DNA of 64,000 nucleotides, from assembly GCA_002077065.1 (NCBI GenBank), contig NAJO01000031.1:124001-188000 (forward strand). Direction: 5' to 3'. This DNA comes from Cryoendolithus antarcticus (lineage: Eukaryota > Ascomycota > Dothideomycetes > Cladosporiales > Cladosporiaceae). Position numbers and translations under genes: made by a program. The notes beneath the pieces are model-generated. The model was not told the origin of the DNA. It did no database searches and saw only the letters and a list, made by a program, of their open reading frames with translations. Below, in pieces: positions 37,821-49,600 of the stretch. Position 1 is the stretch's first letter. Every line of letters starts with the position of its first letter.

Positions 37821-39020
37821 TCATGTCTCGCCAAACACGAAGATCCCCTTCCCACTTCGATAGCCCTCAAGTGTCCCTTGCACAGCACTGACAAGCTCGT
37901 CTTGCTTGGTAGTCGCATCCCAGTGGACTGGAGCCATGGGTGTGTCCTTGAACTTCCCTTGCCGGGTCAAATCCAGTATTTCGTCAACACACCTCTTCTT
38001 TACGTCGGGATTGCGATCGCTCCACTTGCTGACCCAAAACCCGTCGAACGAGATATTCTTGAATATGAGCAGCGGTGTTGGTAGTGTGACTGGCTGCTTC
38101 GACATCGCTCCGTATGTGACCATGTGCGCATGCGGCGATAGCACCTTAGCCATAGCGTTCACCAGCTTCCCACCCACGCAATTCAATCCAAGCTTAACCT
38201 CATCACGGCCTCCGTTCGTGATCTCTTTGATCTTGTCGCTAAAGCCTCGCTCCATGACCTCTTCATCCGTGACTACGACGTCCGCGCCCAGACCCTCCAG
38301 ATCGCTCCTCAACGCATCCATACCCTCCTCCCTCTTCCTAACAATGTTGATACTCTTGTACCCCCACAGCTTGGCCAACTGTATCGCCGCCCGACCAACT
38401 CCTGAGTTTGCACCGTTCTGAATGAACCAATCCCCCGGCTTCAGCTTGACGAAATCCACAAGCATGCGATAAGCCGTGCAAGGATTGACGGAAACAGTTC
38501 CCACCTGCACAGCGCTCAAGCCATTCTTGTCCTCAATCCTCAACAGCCCTTTCTCCGTTGTCTGTGCATGCGTTCGCCACGTCCCAAATCCCGGCGCTCT
38601 CTGGATCACCCAATCGCCCTTCTTCAGGCCCTTCACTCCACTTCCCAGAGCGATGACTTCCGCAACGCCTTCATTGCCGCCTACAGCTAGAGGCTCAGCA
38701 CTTCCTAGAGTTGTGCTAAAGGCAGGTTTGGAAGGGTAGACGCCCTGGATCTGGTTTATGTCTGCAGGATTGATCGGTGAGGCCAGAAACTTGAGAGTCA
38801 GGAGGTTCGAGTGTGGTGTCGAGATGCTGTGGGAGTGCAGACGTAGGACATCTTTCGGCTCGCCGTAGTCCGGGAATGTGAGTGCCTTAGCTTGTTCGTA
38901 GCCGTAGACTGAGATCAAGCGGGTGGATGTGCGAGGGAGATGAGTCTGGGACAGACGAGAAGGGCATGAGCGGAGGAGAGGGTGGGAGAGGGATATCGCT
39001 CGTGAGGATGCCATGGTCAT
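37821..39020 (-). CDS. ETR1: Mitochondrial enoyl-[acyl-carrier-protein] reductase (2-enoyl thioester reductase)
   Basis: Catalyses the NADPH-dependent last step of mitochondrial fatty acid synthesis, which feeds lipoic acid production and respiratory competence. The 399-residue MDR-superfamily protein opens with a basic, Ser/Arg-rich targeting peptide (SHPLLRSCPSRLSQTHLPRT). The GroES-like domain follows (LTLKFLASPINPADINQIQG, with the proton-donor Tyr probably in GVYPSKP). The Rossmann domain has FIQNGANSGVGRAAIQLAKL with the AxxGxGxxxIQ-type cofactor loop, then GLNCVGGKLVNAM and MVTYGAMSKQPVTLPTPLLI. The C terminus carries the family's FKNISFDGFWVSKW. ATG 39020 is the first ATG in frame. 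No zinc ligands are seen, as expected. Confidence 0.92.
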   Translation of the reverse strand: MTMASSRAISLSHPLLRSCPSRLSQTHLPRTSTRLISVYGYEQAKALTFPDYGEPKDVLRLHSHSISTPHSNLLTLKFLASPINPADINQIQGVYPSKPAFSTTLGSAEPLAVGGNEGVAEVIALGSGVKGLKKGDWVIQRAPGFGTWRTHAQTTEKGLLRIEDKNGLSAVQVGTVSVNPCTAYRMLVDFVKLKPGDWFIQNGANSGVGRAAIQLAKLWGYKSINIVRKREEGMDALRSDLEGLGADVVVTDEEVMERGFSDKIKEITNGGRDEVKLGLNCVGGKLVNAMAKVLSPHAHMVTYGAMSKQPVTLPTPLLIFKNISFDGFWVSKWSDRNPDVKKRCVDEILDLTRQGKFKDTPMAPVHWDATTKQDELVSAVQGTLEGYRSGKGIFVFGET

Positions 39021-39341
39021 TGAAGGAAAGGACGACAAGGAGACTGTAAGTTAGCGAGGAAAGTGGAACTATAAGACGAACAGTGAGTAACTTACAATGG
39101 CCGAGGACCTGCATGAATGACATCACGTCGCAGCCATCGAGATGAACCAAAGCAGCATCCTACCTCTCCCTTTGCTCCTCAAATCCATCGAAATAGAAGG
39201 TGTCGAGAACCTTGGCGAGACCAAGTGGTGCAGCAAGAAGAGAAGTATTGCGTCAAGTCATCATTTCATTTCCTTCGTGTTCTCATGCTACCAAGCGAAT
39301 CATAAAGTACGGTACTACCGAACCCCCCCTTCTCCATGGGT
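39021..39341. other. Upstream region of ETR1
   Basis: Short spacer between two minus-strand genes. Small plus-strand frames here look spurious. Confidence 0.5.
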
Positions 39342-40109
39342 TCACATCATGCTCGCCCACTTCTCAGCATACACCCCTGGCATTTCCCTCAGCACATGCT
39401 CAAAGATGCTCGAATGTACAGTGGACACCACACTGTCCATTCCTCCGTTCTCAAACTTCCCAGCCAGCTCTTTCCCTTCCTGAGCATCCGCCTTAGCGCG
39501 CCTTGCGTCACTGAGGTGCGACTCCATTTCCTTCAACATCTCCTCGCTGGGATCCCACTTCACGAACCTCGGAATCACGCCCGGACGGACTCGCAAATCG
39601 ACAGGCTGCAGCATTCGCGAAGCGAGGATGTTGACCGCTGCCTCCACACACACGTCCTGCACTATATCGGCCCAGTCATTAGTCCGTTCGAAGTCGAAAG
39701 TACCATGGAATCCTAGGACGTTGTTGGACTGATCGTGGAGCTGGAGAAAGGAGACGTCGCCGTTCGTGCGAGCAGTACTTGGCACTGGGCTACCGGCAGC
39801 ACGTGCCTCGCGCTCGACAGCGGGGACGTCGCTGTCGACAGCAGGAACATCATCGAAAGAGAACTCCTGGTTTCGCGACTCCGAGTTGGATCTCAGAGGC
39901 GAGAAGCTCATGTCCTGAATGGCTGAGGTGGCGGCCGCCGGCCTGGGTGCCGCTGACTTTTGCGACTTTTCGATCGATTGTCGTTCCTTCCCGCCGAAGG
40001 CCTTGAGCTTCGAGCCAAATTCAGTCTTCATGACTTTACCGGAGATCTTGGAGGAAGCTTTCTTGGTCCCTTTCCACATGGTGACAGCCATGATCTCGCC
40101 GCCCTCCAT
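39342..40109 (-). CDS. Uncharacterised basic/acidic protein, 255 residues
   Basis: I do not recognise this protein. It begins MEGGEIMAVTMWKGTKKASS, followed by a Lys-rich region (GKVMKTEFGSKLKAFGGKER). A Ser/Ala-rich acidic linker with a small repeat comes next (DDVPAVDSDVPAVERE). The C-terminal half looks folded and helical: DFERTNDWADIVQDVCVEAA, VNILASRMLQPVDLRVRPGV, PSEEMLKEMESHLSDARRAK and STVHSSIFEHVLREMPGVYA. No signal peptide or membrane segment is seen. The ATG at 40109 is good, and the frame has codon-like composition throughout. No intron. Confidence 0.7.
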   Translation of the reverse strand: MEGGEIMAVTMWKGTKKASSKISGKVMKTEFGSKLKAFGGKERQSIEKSQKSAAPRPAAATSAIQDMSFSPLRSNSESRNQEFSFDDVPAVDSDVPAVEREARAAGSPVPSTARTNGDVSFLQLHDQSNNVLGFHGTFDFERTNDWADIVQDVCVEAAVNILASRMLQPVDLRVRPGVIPRFVKWDPSEEMLKEMESHLSDARRAKADAQEGKELAGKFENGGMDSVVSTVHSSIFEHVLREMPGVYAEKWASMM

Positions 40110-40829
40110 TGTGTAATATTGGTGATGGGTAAGGCTTGCTTTTGTCTTGGTGTAGAGTGTGGTTGAGAGGTGAGAAACTTGTTCTTGACGTTGACAGTGC
40201 TAGACTGTCTAGACTACCCAGAGGAGTCCGACCCTTTATGATCGGGCGTCCAGCAGCACTGCAGCAATAGACTTCCCCTGGGTTCGAGGACACATGCTAC
40301 TGTTGACGAACCACAAAGTATCTCGTGGTCAGCACCTATGACCGAGCGGTTCCTGACCAACGGATCTGCCTGCGAAGCTTAGAGGACATGCTGTATCACC
40401 CTGCTGACTCCCATCCAGACCATATCAACAACAATGGCAATGAGTATGCAAAATGCAATCCCCGCCAGCTGAAGACGAGGACTTCGGCCGACGATTAGTG
40501 TTGATCACATCGCGCAATTTGGACATCACCCACACAGGCCACGACAGAGATCTGGCGCCGAATGTCTTTTCCTTGTCGCTCCTCCAAGTGACTGCGAGAG
40601 ACAACGAGCTACGAGAGACATGTTCTTCACCGTGGCGATTTCCATGCACTGCTACCCTGTCTTCATGCGATCTATACGTATCTCTTCTTGCGCATCGATC
40701 TTCTTGAGTACGATCACATTCCATATCATTGCATCGCAGCGTCGTACTCCACGGCACCCAATCTCTACCATTTTTGTCTACGGCGGGAACACTCCAGGCA
40801 CCTCAAGTGCTTTACTTCACGCCAACATC
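40110..40829. other. Intergenic region
   Basis: Divergent upstream region for the 255-residue protein and the small gene at 40830. The frame of the latter is open upstream to 40620, but the preceding residues are not protein-like. Confidence 0.45.
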
Positions 40830-41066
40830 ATGCCTCTCCCATCATTCATCGATTCGAGGCTAACGAAACGCAACGAGAAGAAGGCAGCTGCTCAAGAGCG
40901 CAATGACCATGAAAGAGAGACAAAAGATCTCTTACGAATTGCACTGCGGAAGCACAGCTCGGTCAACAGCCTGACTGCGAAAGACCCAGCGAAGGCGCGT
41001 CGAGAGAGGAAGGAGAGGGAGGCTGAAGAAGCTGCCAATAAGGCAAGCGATGAGACAACATCGTAA
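40830..41066 (+). CDS. Small charged helical protein, 78 residues
   Basis: An unrecognised short protein: MPLPSFIDSRLTKRNEKKAA, AQERNDHERETKDLLRIALR, a middle KHSSVNSLTAKDPAKAR and a Glu/Arg-rich end (RERKEREAEEAANKASDE). It would be almost entirely helical and highly charged. ATG 40830 (aacatcATGC) is preferred to upstream starts, whose extensions are Ser/Ile rich and non-coding in character. No intron. It is plausible as a real gene, but support rests on composition only. Confidence 0.5.
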   Translation: MPLPSFIDSRLTKRNEKKAAAQERNDHERETKDLLRIALRKHSSVNSLTAKDPAKARRERKEREAEEAANKASDETTS

Positions 41067-41348
41067 GGTGGATTATTCTGACAAGCCTAGAGATGTTGGT
41101 TGTTGATCTATAGCGGTAGTCTGCAGGCACAAACAGGGGTGTTTGCGGATAGTGAGTAGATAGTGTTGCTCTTACAAACACTCTGGTCGTACCAGTAGCA
41201 GGATCGCCACTGTACAATTGCTCGGCAAATAGATCATAGTATAGGCTCACATATGTCCATCATCTCCAACTTCCCTTTCCACCATTCCCAACCTTCTCAC
41301 AACCAACGATTCAGATCCATCCGAGCTGTCTACCACATCGCCTGCACT

Positions 41349-42056
41349 ATGACCTTCCCCTCCTATCTCGGCCCATGGGGCGCACCCATCGCCGAAAACG
41401 CCCAGCAAGCATCCTTCAACTGGAACCGTGGCTACGGTCCCTTCGTGGGCGCTGGCCTGCGCCGTTCCGCGCCGGCCGAGAATGGCTACACTGAGTATAG
41501 CCCCATCCTGCGCCAATGGGAGCAAAATGGCATCAAGATGCCCCGGAACTGGCGCCCGAAGCACTACTTCACGCGTCCCTCGGATGGCAAACGTCCCGGG
41601 TTCCTTGGCAGGCTGAGAGACGTGGCGCAAAGCGAGGGCGCGGATGTCTTTATTACGACGTCGGGCGACAAGAGGACACTGATGCGCGACCGTCCTCAGC
41701 GGTATGATTGGGCGGGCTGGGGCATGGACCCTTGGGAGCTCTGGGAAAGGCAGATGCTGGATCCAGACTGGCGACTTCAAGATCAAATGCTAATCTCAGA
41801 AGCGCCTTGGAGCGGTGGTGTAGCGCCGAGAGGAGGCAATAGATACAACTTCCGTTCGAGGCGATTCGAAGATGATGGCAAGCTTGCCAGACAGCCTTGG
41901 AGCAAGGTGTGGACGGACGCGAGGTGGGCTCCGGGAGTTGGAAGACGGTCACAGTTTCCGGAGAGCGTGAAGGATATGGCTGGAGGTTGGTCATCCAATT
42001 TTGCCAAGGTATCGCCCTTCGCTGGGTACTGGCCAGGAGGAAGACCGTATTCGTAG
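41349..42056 (+). CDS. Uncharacterised Trp/Arg-rich protein, 235 residues
   Basis: I do not recognise a domain. The sequence from ATG 41349 reads MTFPSYLGPWGAPIAENAQQ. It continues with an unusual density of Trp, Gly, Pro and Arg: MPRNWRPKHYFTRPSDGKRP, DWAGWGMDPWELWERQMLDP, RGGNRYNFRSRRFEDD and SKVWTDARWAPGVGRR. No signal peptide or membrane segment is evident. Composition suggests an RNA-binding or structural protein, which is only a guess. The upstream in-frame ATG at 41253 would add 32 residues with no family-like features. No intron. Confidence 0.65.
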   Translation: MTFPSYLGPWGAPIAENAQQASFNWNRGYGPFVGAGLRRSAPAENGYTEYSPILRQWEQNGIKMPRNWRPKHYFTRPSDGKRPGFLGRLRDVAQSEGADVFITTSGDKRTLMRDRPQRYDWAGWGMDPWELWERQMLDPDWRLQDQMLISEAPWSGGVAPRGGNRYNFRSRRFEDDGKLARQPWSKVWTDARWAPGVGRRSQFPESVKDMAGGWSSNFAKVSPFAGYWPGGRPYS

Positions 42057-42122
42057 AACAGACTGGTCCTGCGATAGGCGTCCGGTAGCACGGGACTATT
42101 GAGAGGCCCGAGTGAGGTAGGC

Positions 42123-42549
42123 TCAGGTCGTTACGCTAGCGCTGCTCCCGTTGCTGGCAGTTCTCTCGATCCAGCCATACTGCGTCACCTCTGCTCCACG
42201 ACTCAGATCATCATTCGATGATTCGCTTTCCTTTGCCTTCGCGAACATTTCCTGCGTTCGCTCCGAAGTCCACGTTTGCCCGAGAGTTTGCAAATCAGTA
42301 GTCGCGCTAACAGCAGCCTTCTTCAACTCGGCAAATGTTTGTGCTTTGCTCGATTGAGCTCTAGTCAGGGGAGCAATCAGGCTCGGAAGCAGGGAGCGAA
42401 GGCTGTCTACCTGGGTAGCGTCAGCATAGTGCACGAGCGCAAGAGCCTCAAGGATAGTGTACTTGATCTTGCAAGCGCTCGAGATCGGCAAGGGCTGATT
42501 CGTTCTGTTGGCTCGACCACGACTGCTCGGAGGCTGGCGGCGCGGACAT
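42123..42549 (-). CDS. Conserved-looking small helical protein, 124 residues
   Basis: Two exons, 42549-42463 and 42410-42123, are separated by a clean 52-nt intron (gtacac...gctgac...cccag) in phase 0. The product runs MSAPPASEQSWSSQQNESAL, then ADLERLQDQVDSLRSLLPSL, IAPLTRAQSSKAQTFAELKK and AAVSATTDLQTLGQTWTSER, with an acidic, Ser-rich end. The heptad-like ERLQDQVDSLRSLLPSL spans the splice junction, which strongly supports the join. No known domain is recognised; it looks like a small coiled-coil subunit of a larger complex. Confidence 0.7.
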
Positions 42550-43237
42550 GTCTACTGTGCCTTCGTTGGACGTTACGCGGTGATGGAACGGATGAGACTC
42601 CGACTGTGTTTGTCGGCCTTGGTCACTTCTTTGCCAGCCAGACGCGCGTTGCCAGCCTTTCCAGCTACTCCTGAGGAGGTAGGTTTGCTTGCCTAGGTTT
42701 TCCAAAGTCTATCGCATGCAAGGTCAATATGCCTCGTTGTCAGCTCCCGGACATTGCCTCCATCTATCCCGCCTGCTGCACGCGCGAGTGACACGCATCA
42801 TGCAGGTACAGCTCGGCTCCACGCCCTGCTCGGCACGACATCGAAGTCGCGCAGGATGCCCACGCACGCGCCCAACGGCCGGCATCATCCCTGTAAATGT
42901 AACGGCTTAACGGGCAGAGCGCCATAAACGCGACCTCAGCTCCGCAAACGCGACTCACCTTAAACGCGTATGAAGGTAGAGTGCTTGCACGAGCAACCGC
43001 ACTTGGTCGGAAGCATGCATGTTGCAGGCATTGGCAGCTCCCAGCCGTCAATGATCGCCCGGGAGCGCATGTGCAACGAAGGGGTAATACTATATTGCCC
43101 GGGCTCGCATTCGATTGCACTTCGCTACAGCTGATGAGTATTGAGCTTCCGTTATTACATTGCCACACCACTTCATCGCACATCATCCATTGAGAGCACA
43201 GCATCAATCGGAAAAATCTTGCACATCAGCAGCAAAA
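42550..43237. other. Divergent upstream region
   Basis: Between the minus-strand small helical protein and the plus-strand Ser/Pro-rich protein. No feature beyond probable promoters. Confidence 0.5.
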
Positions 43238-44071
43238 ATGCCATCCCTCAATACCCGCGCCTCCTACCTTTCCCTAACGCCAGTCAATGTCTCCCTCACA
43301 GCCGGCACGAATATTCCAACCCCGGACTCCCCACCGCCCTCACCGAACTACTTCCCCACAATCACACCCTACAAATCCCGGCCTCCAACAGCAGGCGGTG
43401 GACCTCTCTCCTCTCACCCCACAACGCCAGAAGACACTACCACAGGCGCCTGGCCCCCAACCCCAGAAGCCGACACGAAGCCATCGCATGAGTCCACGAC
43501 CAGGGTGGACAGTCTCAACCCGCCTAGATCGGCGAACAGTAGAATTGCACCACAATCCAGCACGAGTCCTCTACCACCGCGAGATATGGGTCCTCCCCCT
43601 CCCCGCGGACCCCGCAGACTATTCAGCCTCACATCTCTCCGCACATCCTTCAGCGCATCGCGGACCTCACTCCGCCCGTCAACGCCTGCCCAGCAACCCA
43701 CATCCCTCAAACGACCCTCCTCACCAACTACAAGCTTCGCCCCCTCCACAGCCCCGTCATACACATCCACTCTTCCAAACCAATCGCGGCCACAACGCAC
43801 GAAATCCGGTAGCTGGTTCCGTCGTAAATCCGGTATGTTTGGGCTGAATGACGTAGCGGCATCAAGCAGCAGACTGGAGATCAGTGAGCCGCGACCGCTG
43901 GGCAGTCTATCTGAAGACTTTCAACCCGGAAGGCCAGGGACTGGAGGAAGCAAGAGGGTGAAGAGTAGTCACGCCAGCGATGTGCCAACACTGGATGTCG
44001 GCTTCGGCAATGAGAATGGCTTGGGGAGCGGGGAACTGGGGTGGGATGAGGGGATGTTTGGACGGGGTTGA
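43238..44071 (+). CDS. Ser/Pro-rich low-complexity protein, 277 residues
   Basis: An unrecognised, largely disordered protein from ATG 43238. It is rich in SPxx/TPxx sites (PTPDSPPPSPNYFPT, STSPLPPRDMGPPPPRGPR). It contains two short conserved-looking motifs: RRLFSLTSLRTSFSASRTSL, an amphipathic basic stretch, and SGSWFRRKSGMFGL, a Trp/Phe-containing basic motif. The end is acidic and Gly rich. Proteins with SWFRRKSG-type motifs occur widely in Pezizomycotina from memory, without known role. No intron. Confidence 0.65.
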   Translation: MPSLNTRASYLSLTPVNVSLTAGTNIPTPDSPPPSPNYFPTITPYKSRPPTAGGGPLSSHPTTPEDTTTGAWPPTPEADTKPSHESTTRVDSLNPPRSANSRIAPQSSTSPLPPRDMGPPPPRGPRRLFSLTSLRTSFSASRTSLRPSTPAQQPTSLKRPSSPTTSFAPSTAPSYTSTLPNQSRPQRTKSGSWFRRKSGMFGLNDVAASSSRLEISEPRPLGSLSEDFQPGRPGTGGSKRVKSSHASDVPTLDVGFGNENGLGSGELGWDEGMFGRG

Positions 44072-44869
44072 TTGAGTGATGAGGTCCGACAGTGTGTGTT
44101 TGATGCTTCGCTGTTTCGAAGAGGGGGAAACGGGGTTACGATGATGTGTATGATGGACAAGGCGGAGCGTGGTCGACGACAGGGCTCCGGTAGTAAGGCG
44201 AGGCGCATCGCTGAGGATGCATGATGGGTTTTGCTCTGCACGGCGCTGAGAGCACCGCAGTGGCCCAGCAGTGATTGACGGCTTCGCCTGGGCATTGATG
44301 ATGATGGGATGGAGAAGCGGACGGCAGGGTATTTCTAGCAGCCGCACAGCGCAGGTGGGAACGCTGACGTTGGATAAAAGTAATGTCTGCAAAGTGTTGT
44401 ACAGTCACGCATGTACTATCACCCGTCTCTCCCAAAGTGTGAATGATCTTGTGATACTGTACTGGCACGTGCAGCTCTAATATGATGATTCGGAACTCGT
44501 GAGAAAGAACAGTGGTCTCAGTCGAACTTTGAATTCCTTTACAGCACACTATACTACAGCTCTGCTGCCGCGGACAAGCTGGCACAGTAGTCTTCCGCGT
44601 TTCAACCTTGTTGGGAAATGTGTACAGCCGTGCGCAACCACTTCCTAGGCCTGTCACCCTGTGCGGCGTTTTCTGATGCTCGTGCGTGCCCGGATTGCAG
44701 ACTTGCAGCAGGCATGCCAGCCACAGAGACATTGCTCAGCTATATCTCACAGCGAGGCCGTCAAACCGGGGCCATGTGTCCCACCAGCCTTCCGATGCGT
44801 TTTCCTTCGCCGCTTATCGATCACGTTGATATCTTCTCAGCTCTCCAACAAGCCACCTTCTCGAGCCAC
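44072..44869. other. Intergenic region, convergent 3' flanks
   Basis: Between two convergent stops. Several short frames exist on both strands, but none has domain-like content. Confidence 0.5.
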
Positions 44870-46025
44870 TCACGCCCTATACCCACCTCCATATCCTCTC
44901 CCTCCTCCATATCCCCTCGGCCCACCGTACCCTCCTCCACGGTACCCGCCATATCCTCCACCGTTCTGATACGCCGGTCTCGGTCCACGGTAGTAGTCGT
45001 CACGACCGTATCCTCCTCCACCACCGCCTCCTCTGCCGCCCGTAGGGAACTCCCTGTCGTTCGGCCAACCATTCTCAGGTCTGCGATCTCGATCATCTCG
45101 TCCGCGCCGTTGTTCGCGCTCTCGATCGGCGGCTTCTCGTGCTTCGCTCTGCTCGTTGTCGATCTCCATGCTGTCTTCCGCCGAAGCTTCTATGGGTGCT
45201 GCTGCGGCGGCTTTGGGTGCTGCGGCCACAGTGCCACCGTCTTTGAGGAACACATGGAGGAGTCTGCCATCAGCCTGTACCATCCGTCAGTAACGTCATG
45301 CTTGTCGTGATCCCGATCCCTCTACCACAAGGACTCTAATGCGTACCTTCTTATTGTTAAAAGTCTCCACCACCTTCCCTGCCCCATCCCTCTCCGCAAA
45401 ACTCATCTCCACTATAACAGTAGGCGTCGCAGCTAGTAAGCGACAATACAGCATCTCCCCCACGCCCGGAACAGATTTCATCACGCTTTCTATGTCGGCT
45501 GCTGTCGTTCCTGGGGCGAAGTTGGAGGCGTGCACAATATAGGGTCCGCCGGCAGCGCCCTTGAATGATATGCTGGAGTTGGATTGAGGGAGATTGTGCG
45601 TGGAGTTAGAGGGAGGGGCGGGGTCGGAAAGTGTGAGATCGATAGGGGAGCGGGGAGGACGTTGGCGGGCTGCGGGAGGATTGCGAGGGGTTGTGCTTGA
45701 CGGGCGTGGTATCGAGGCAGTGCGCTGACGGGTTATAAGGTCAGACGTGTAATAAGGTAGAAAGGGCGAAAGGACAGGAGCCATACTTTCGTTACTCCTA
45801 CTCTGCTGGCCAGACTGCCTCCCAACGGCGCCTTTTTGCCATTCTGTTGTGCTGTCGGCGCACTTTGCCGTCTATTCTTGCCGAAGATCTCTTGCGCGAG
45901 TTGCTCGTTCTTGCGCTTTTGTCGGTCTAGGGCGCGTTAGTACGATGTTGGCGCGCCTGTGGAGGTCTCTTCGTACCAGCCTGGATCATCTCATTGAAGG
46001 ATGCGGCTGCCTTCTTTTGCGCCAT
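44870..46025 (-). CDS. RRM/RGG RNA-binding protein (Yra1/ALY-like architecture)
   Basis: Four exons (46025-45977, 45926-45787, 45724-45347, 45274-44870) join in phase to 323 residues. The N terminus, AASFNEMIQADRQKRKNEQL, is followed by a basic disordered region. A single RRM spans YIVHASNFAPGTTAADIESV to TVIVEMSFAERDGAGKVVET and FNNKKADGRLLHVFL. Its degenerate RNP1 (TVIVEMSFA) and the split of FNNKK/ADGRLL by the last intron are both consistent with one domain. The C terminus is Arg/Gly rich (TGGRGGGGGGGYGRDDYY, GGYGGYRGGGYGG). The variable-N / RRM / RGG plan resembles ALY/Yra1 mRNA export adaptors, but orthology is not certain. It is divergent from NIC96. Confidence 0.8.
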
Positions 46026-46680
46026 GGCGAGAAGATTTGCGCGTAGAGGGAGTGCTGGGTCAGTAAGGACGCAAATGAGATTTTCCGAACACTGTCACGT
46101 GGAGGAATTCGGACGAGATGGCACGGGATGGAGGATATGCGTGGAAATGCACAGCTTGATGTTTCCCTTTCTAAAGCTCATGTGCTTGTCTTCTACGGTA
46201 AGTTGAGCTCGCACGGATCGGCGCGTCGGACCCCTGCTCCGCCGACCAAGCACCACCCCCTCTGTGCCTACAACGAGCATGCTGACCAGGTAGCTCAGCA
46301 GCAAGAGGCATCTCACCAGTGCGTGCGGACGAAGATGCTGGGAGCAGGGTATCGGTGCAATTGAGTGTTTGCGAACATCCCGTAGCGTGGAGAGTTTCCT
46401 GGACCTCGAGAGCTCTTGGTGTGCTCACGTGTGTTCGCTCCCATCTCGCGACTCCACTCCAATAATAAATCCTCAAGGCTCACATCCTCTCGTTGAGATA
46501 TCTCACTGTCGCTTACGTCGCACATCAAATACTCACCGTTGAGAATTGACGTGCGCATCACATTGACTCATTAGGCAATCGCCGCTGCTTCCGGTTCACG
46601 CGCCGTGCATCGGAAAGCTTCTGCATCAGTGAAGATCAGCTCAGTGACCTAGTACCACATCGCACAGCGCCACCACCGCA
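46026..46680. other. Divergent promoter region (RRM protein / NIC96)
   Basis: Shared upstream region. Short frames on both strands do not resemble proteins. Confidence 0.5.
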
Positions 46681-49600
46681 ATGTCGAGCCTCTTCGGCGG
46701 CGGCGGTACCATTGCGCCAGCGGGAGGCAGCAGTCTCTTCGGCGCAGCGCCCGCGACATCTGCCAACACGACTACCGGCAATAGCTTGTTCAGTCGCATC
46801 ACCCCTGCATCGACCTCCGCAGCACCCACAAGCAGCCTCTTCGGCGCCGCGCCAGCAACTGCCAGCAATGCGGCGCCTTCTGGTGGACTGTTTGGCGCAA
46901 AGCCAGCTCAGCCCGCGGCTTCTGGAAGCAGCTTGTTTGGCAATATAGGCGGCACCCCTGCTACTTCTGCGCCGAGCGGAGGTGGTTTGTTCAGCAATCT
47001 TGGAGGTGCGGCACAGCCTGCGCAGAGCAGTTTGTTCGGTGGTGGACAAGCAGCGACGGCAGCACCAGCTACTTCGAGCTTGTTTGGACAGTCGACTGGT
47101 GGACAGCAGCAGCAGCAAAATGGACAGCAAGGTGGCAGTCTGTTTGGACAGCAGAACAGTCAGAGCCAGCTGCAGCAGTCAGTGGCACCGCAAGCACCTG
47201 TCGCGAACCCGTCATACTTCGACCAACTACTGGAACGGAGCAAGAAGAGGCAGACCGAGGACTATGTCACTCCATTGGGCGAATTGCCAGCGCTTGAGCT
47301 TGGACTTGCAGACATCTCGCGCAAGGTCAGGAACTTGGGTCAAGGTGGTCCTTCGGCTGGGCTTGCACGAGGTGGAGACGCAAGGGCTCAGTACTTGCTA
47401 GCTGCTTCGGGCGTGAACACTGGGCAAGCGCTCAGAGACCTCGAGAAGCTTGCGAACGGGCCAAACGGCCTGTCGGACCAAGTAGCGGACGCTGTGACGG
47501 ATGTCAAGCTCGACCTATCGCGCAAGCACTTCAACGACTTCCAAACGCTCGTTGACAGCCGCGTGAAGAGAGCGCAAGACGATTTCAACAAGATGATCGA
47601 CGAGCAACTCCACGGTGTAGACTGGGCTGCGCAGACACAACGCATCTACGAGCACTTCGGGCTGCGTAAACCTCAAGAGATAGAAAATGAAGGTCACAGA
47701 ACTTTTGCGCCTGGAGAGACTGGCGGCTTTGGGCGGTCGGGTCGAAAGAGCAGGTTCGGCGCAACTACTACGAATGGCAAATCATTTGGCGTTCCTGGGC
47801 TTGCGAAGTCTGTCATTGGTACACCTGGACCAAACGGAATGCGTGGAAGTCAATTTGGTGGTGTCAATGGCAATGACGGCACACGACTGGCGCCCGAAGA
47901 CCGCGTGCAGCGTCTGAAGCAGGAGAAGTACTCGGCGCGCGTCAAGGATCTCAACGTTGCAAGACTTGCGAGCAAAGCGTTCCCCACCCTGGACAGATTC
48001 GAATCTGTTGAGGCAGAGCCGACTGGCGAGGATAATTCAATGCTGGTGCATGCCTACGGTGCTCTCCAGAAGATCGTTGGGGAGGATGCATCGAAGGAGG
48101 CGCTATCAGAAGCCGGCGCACTGAAGCCTAGGCAGTATGCTGCCGATTACCTCTCCGAGACGGCTACCAGCAAAGGTGCAGTGGCTATGCGCAAGAGGAT
48201 TCTTGATGGCTCGAGAGCTTTCCTCGAGGAACTCTACCTCGGCCAAGCGCAAGGTACTGTAAGTAGAAACCCGCGCGAGGCCAACGTTGGTGGTGTGCCC
48301 ACGAACATTGCAACTATCAAGGGCTACAGTCGCTTCAAAGCCTCGCGCAAAGAGTTGGGCGTTGATATGGAGGTGCTGCAGCAAGTCGGCGAGGACTACT
48401 GCTGGGTGCTGATCTACTATCTCGTCCGCTGTGGTCTCTTCGACGATGCGCTCGCATACGTGGAACAGAACCAGGCAGCGTTCAGAAACATCGACAGACG
48501 CTTCATCGGCTACCTCCGGGCCTACGTGCAGAGTCCCGATCACCGGCTGCCACCTCAGCAACAGACTGACATCAATAATGACTACACTCAACGCGCCAAG
48601 CTTGCGCCCGAAGACAGCATCGACCCATATCGCATGGCCTGCTACAAGGTTATTGGCCGCTGCGACCTCTCGCGGCGCAGCTTGGAGAAAATCAGTGGCG
48701 ACATGCTGGACTGGATGTGGCTGCAATTTAGTCTCGCTCGGGAGTACAGTCGGGTTGACGAGTACTCGCACGAAGCATTCGGGCTCGATGAGCTTCGCCT
48801 CTCATTCAAGGACATTGGGGAGCGCTACTTTACGGGCAACAGTGATGTGCCGAATGCGCCAACGACGTGGTTCTTCATGCAAATCATCGCTGGGTCGTTC
48901 GAGCAGGCTGTGGCGCATTTGCAGAACATCAATCATATCTCGGCAGCGCACTTTGCGATTGCGCTGGACTACTACGGGCTATTGAGAGTGAGCGACGTGA
49001 GTGATGGGGAGCAGTTGTTGACCATGACGACACGCCAGCAGCCACAGATAGCGTTCGCGAGCATGATCGGACTGTACACTCGTGATTTCAGAACCGCGGA
49101 CTCGACGGCTGCAGTAGATTACATCGCTCTGATCTGTCTGAACGCTGACCTTGACGGCGATCTCGGCAAAGCGCAGCGCGAGCTCTGCCACCAAGCACTC
49201 ACTGAGCTCGTCCTCGAGACCCGCGACTTCGCCTCCCTACTCGGCGACATCCGCACCGATGGCCAGCGCATACCCGGCTCCATCGAGTCTCGCCTTAGCT
49301 TGATCGGCCTCGACAGCGAAGAAGACTTTATGCGCCACATCACTCTTGTCGCAGCTCGCACAGCTGAAGATCAGACCCGCACGACTGATGCAGCGCTCCT
49401 CTTCCACCTGGCCCAAGACTACGATAAAGTCATGCAAATTGTCAACCAAGCCGTTTCCCTCGCCCTGACTACCGAGCTGGGCGAGCAACCGCAGAAGTTG
49501 ACACCCTTGCGTCCCCGCCAGCAAGACAAGGACCAACAAGCCGCCCAAGGCAGTCTGAGTCTTACCGCCGTCGACGACCCCGTGCAGCTAGCCGCAAACT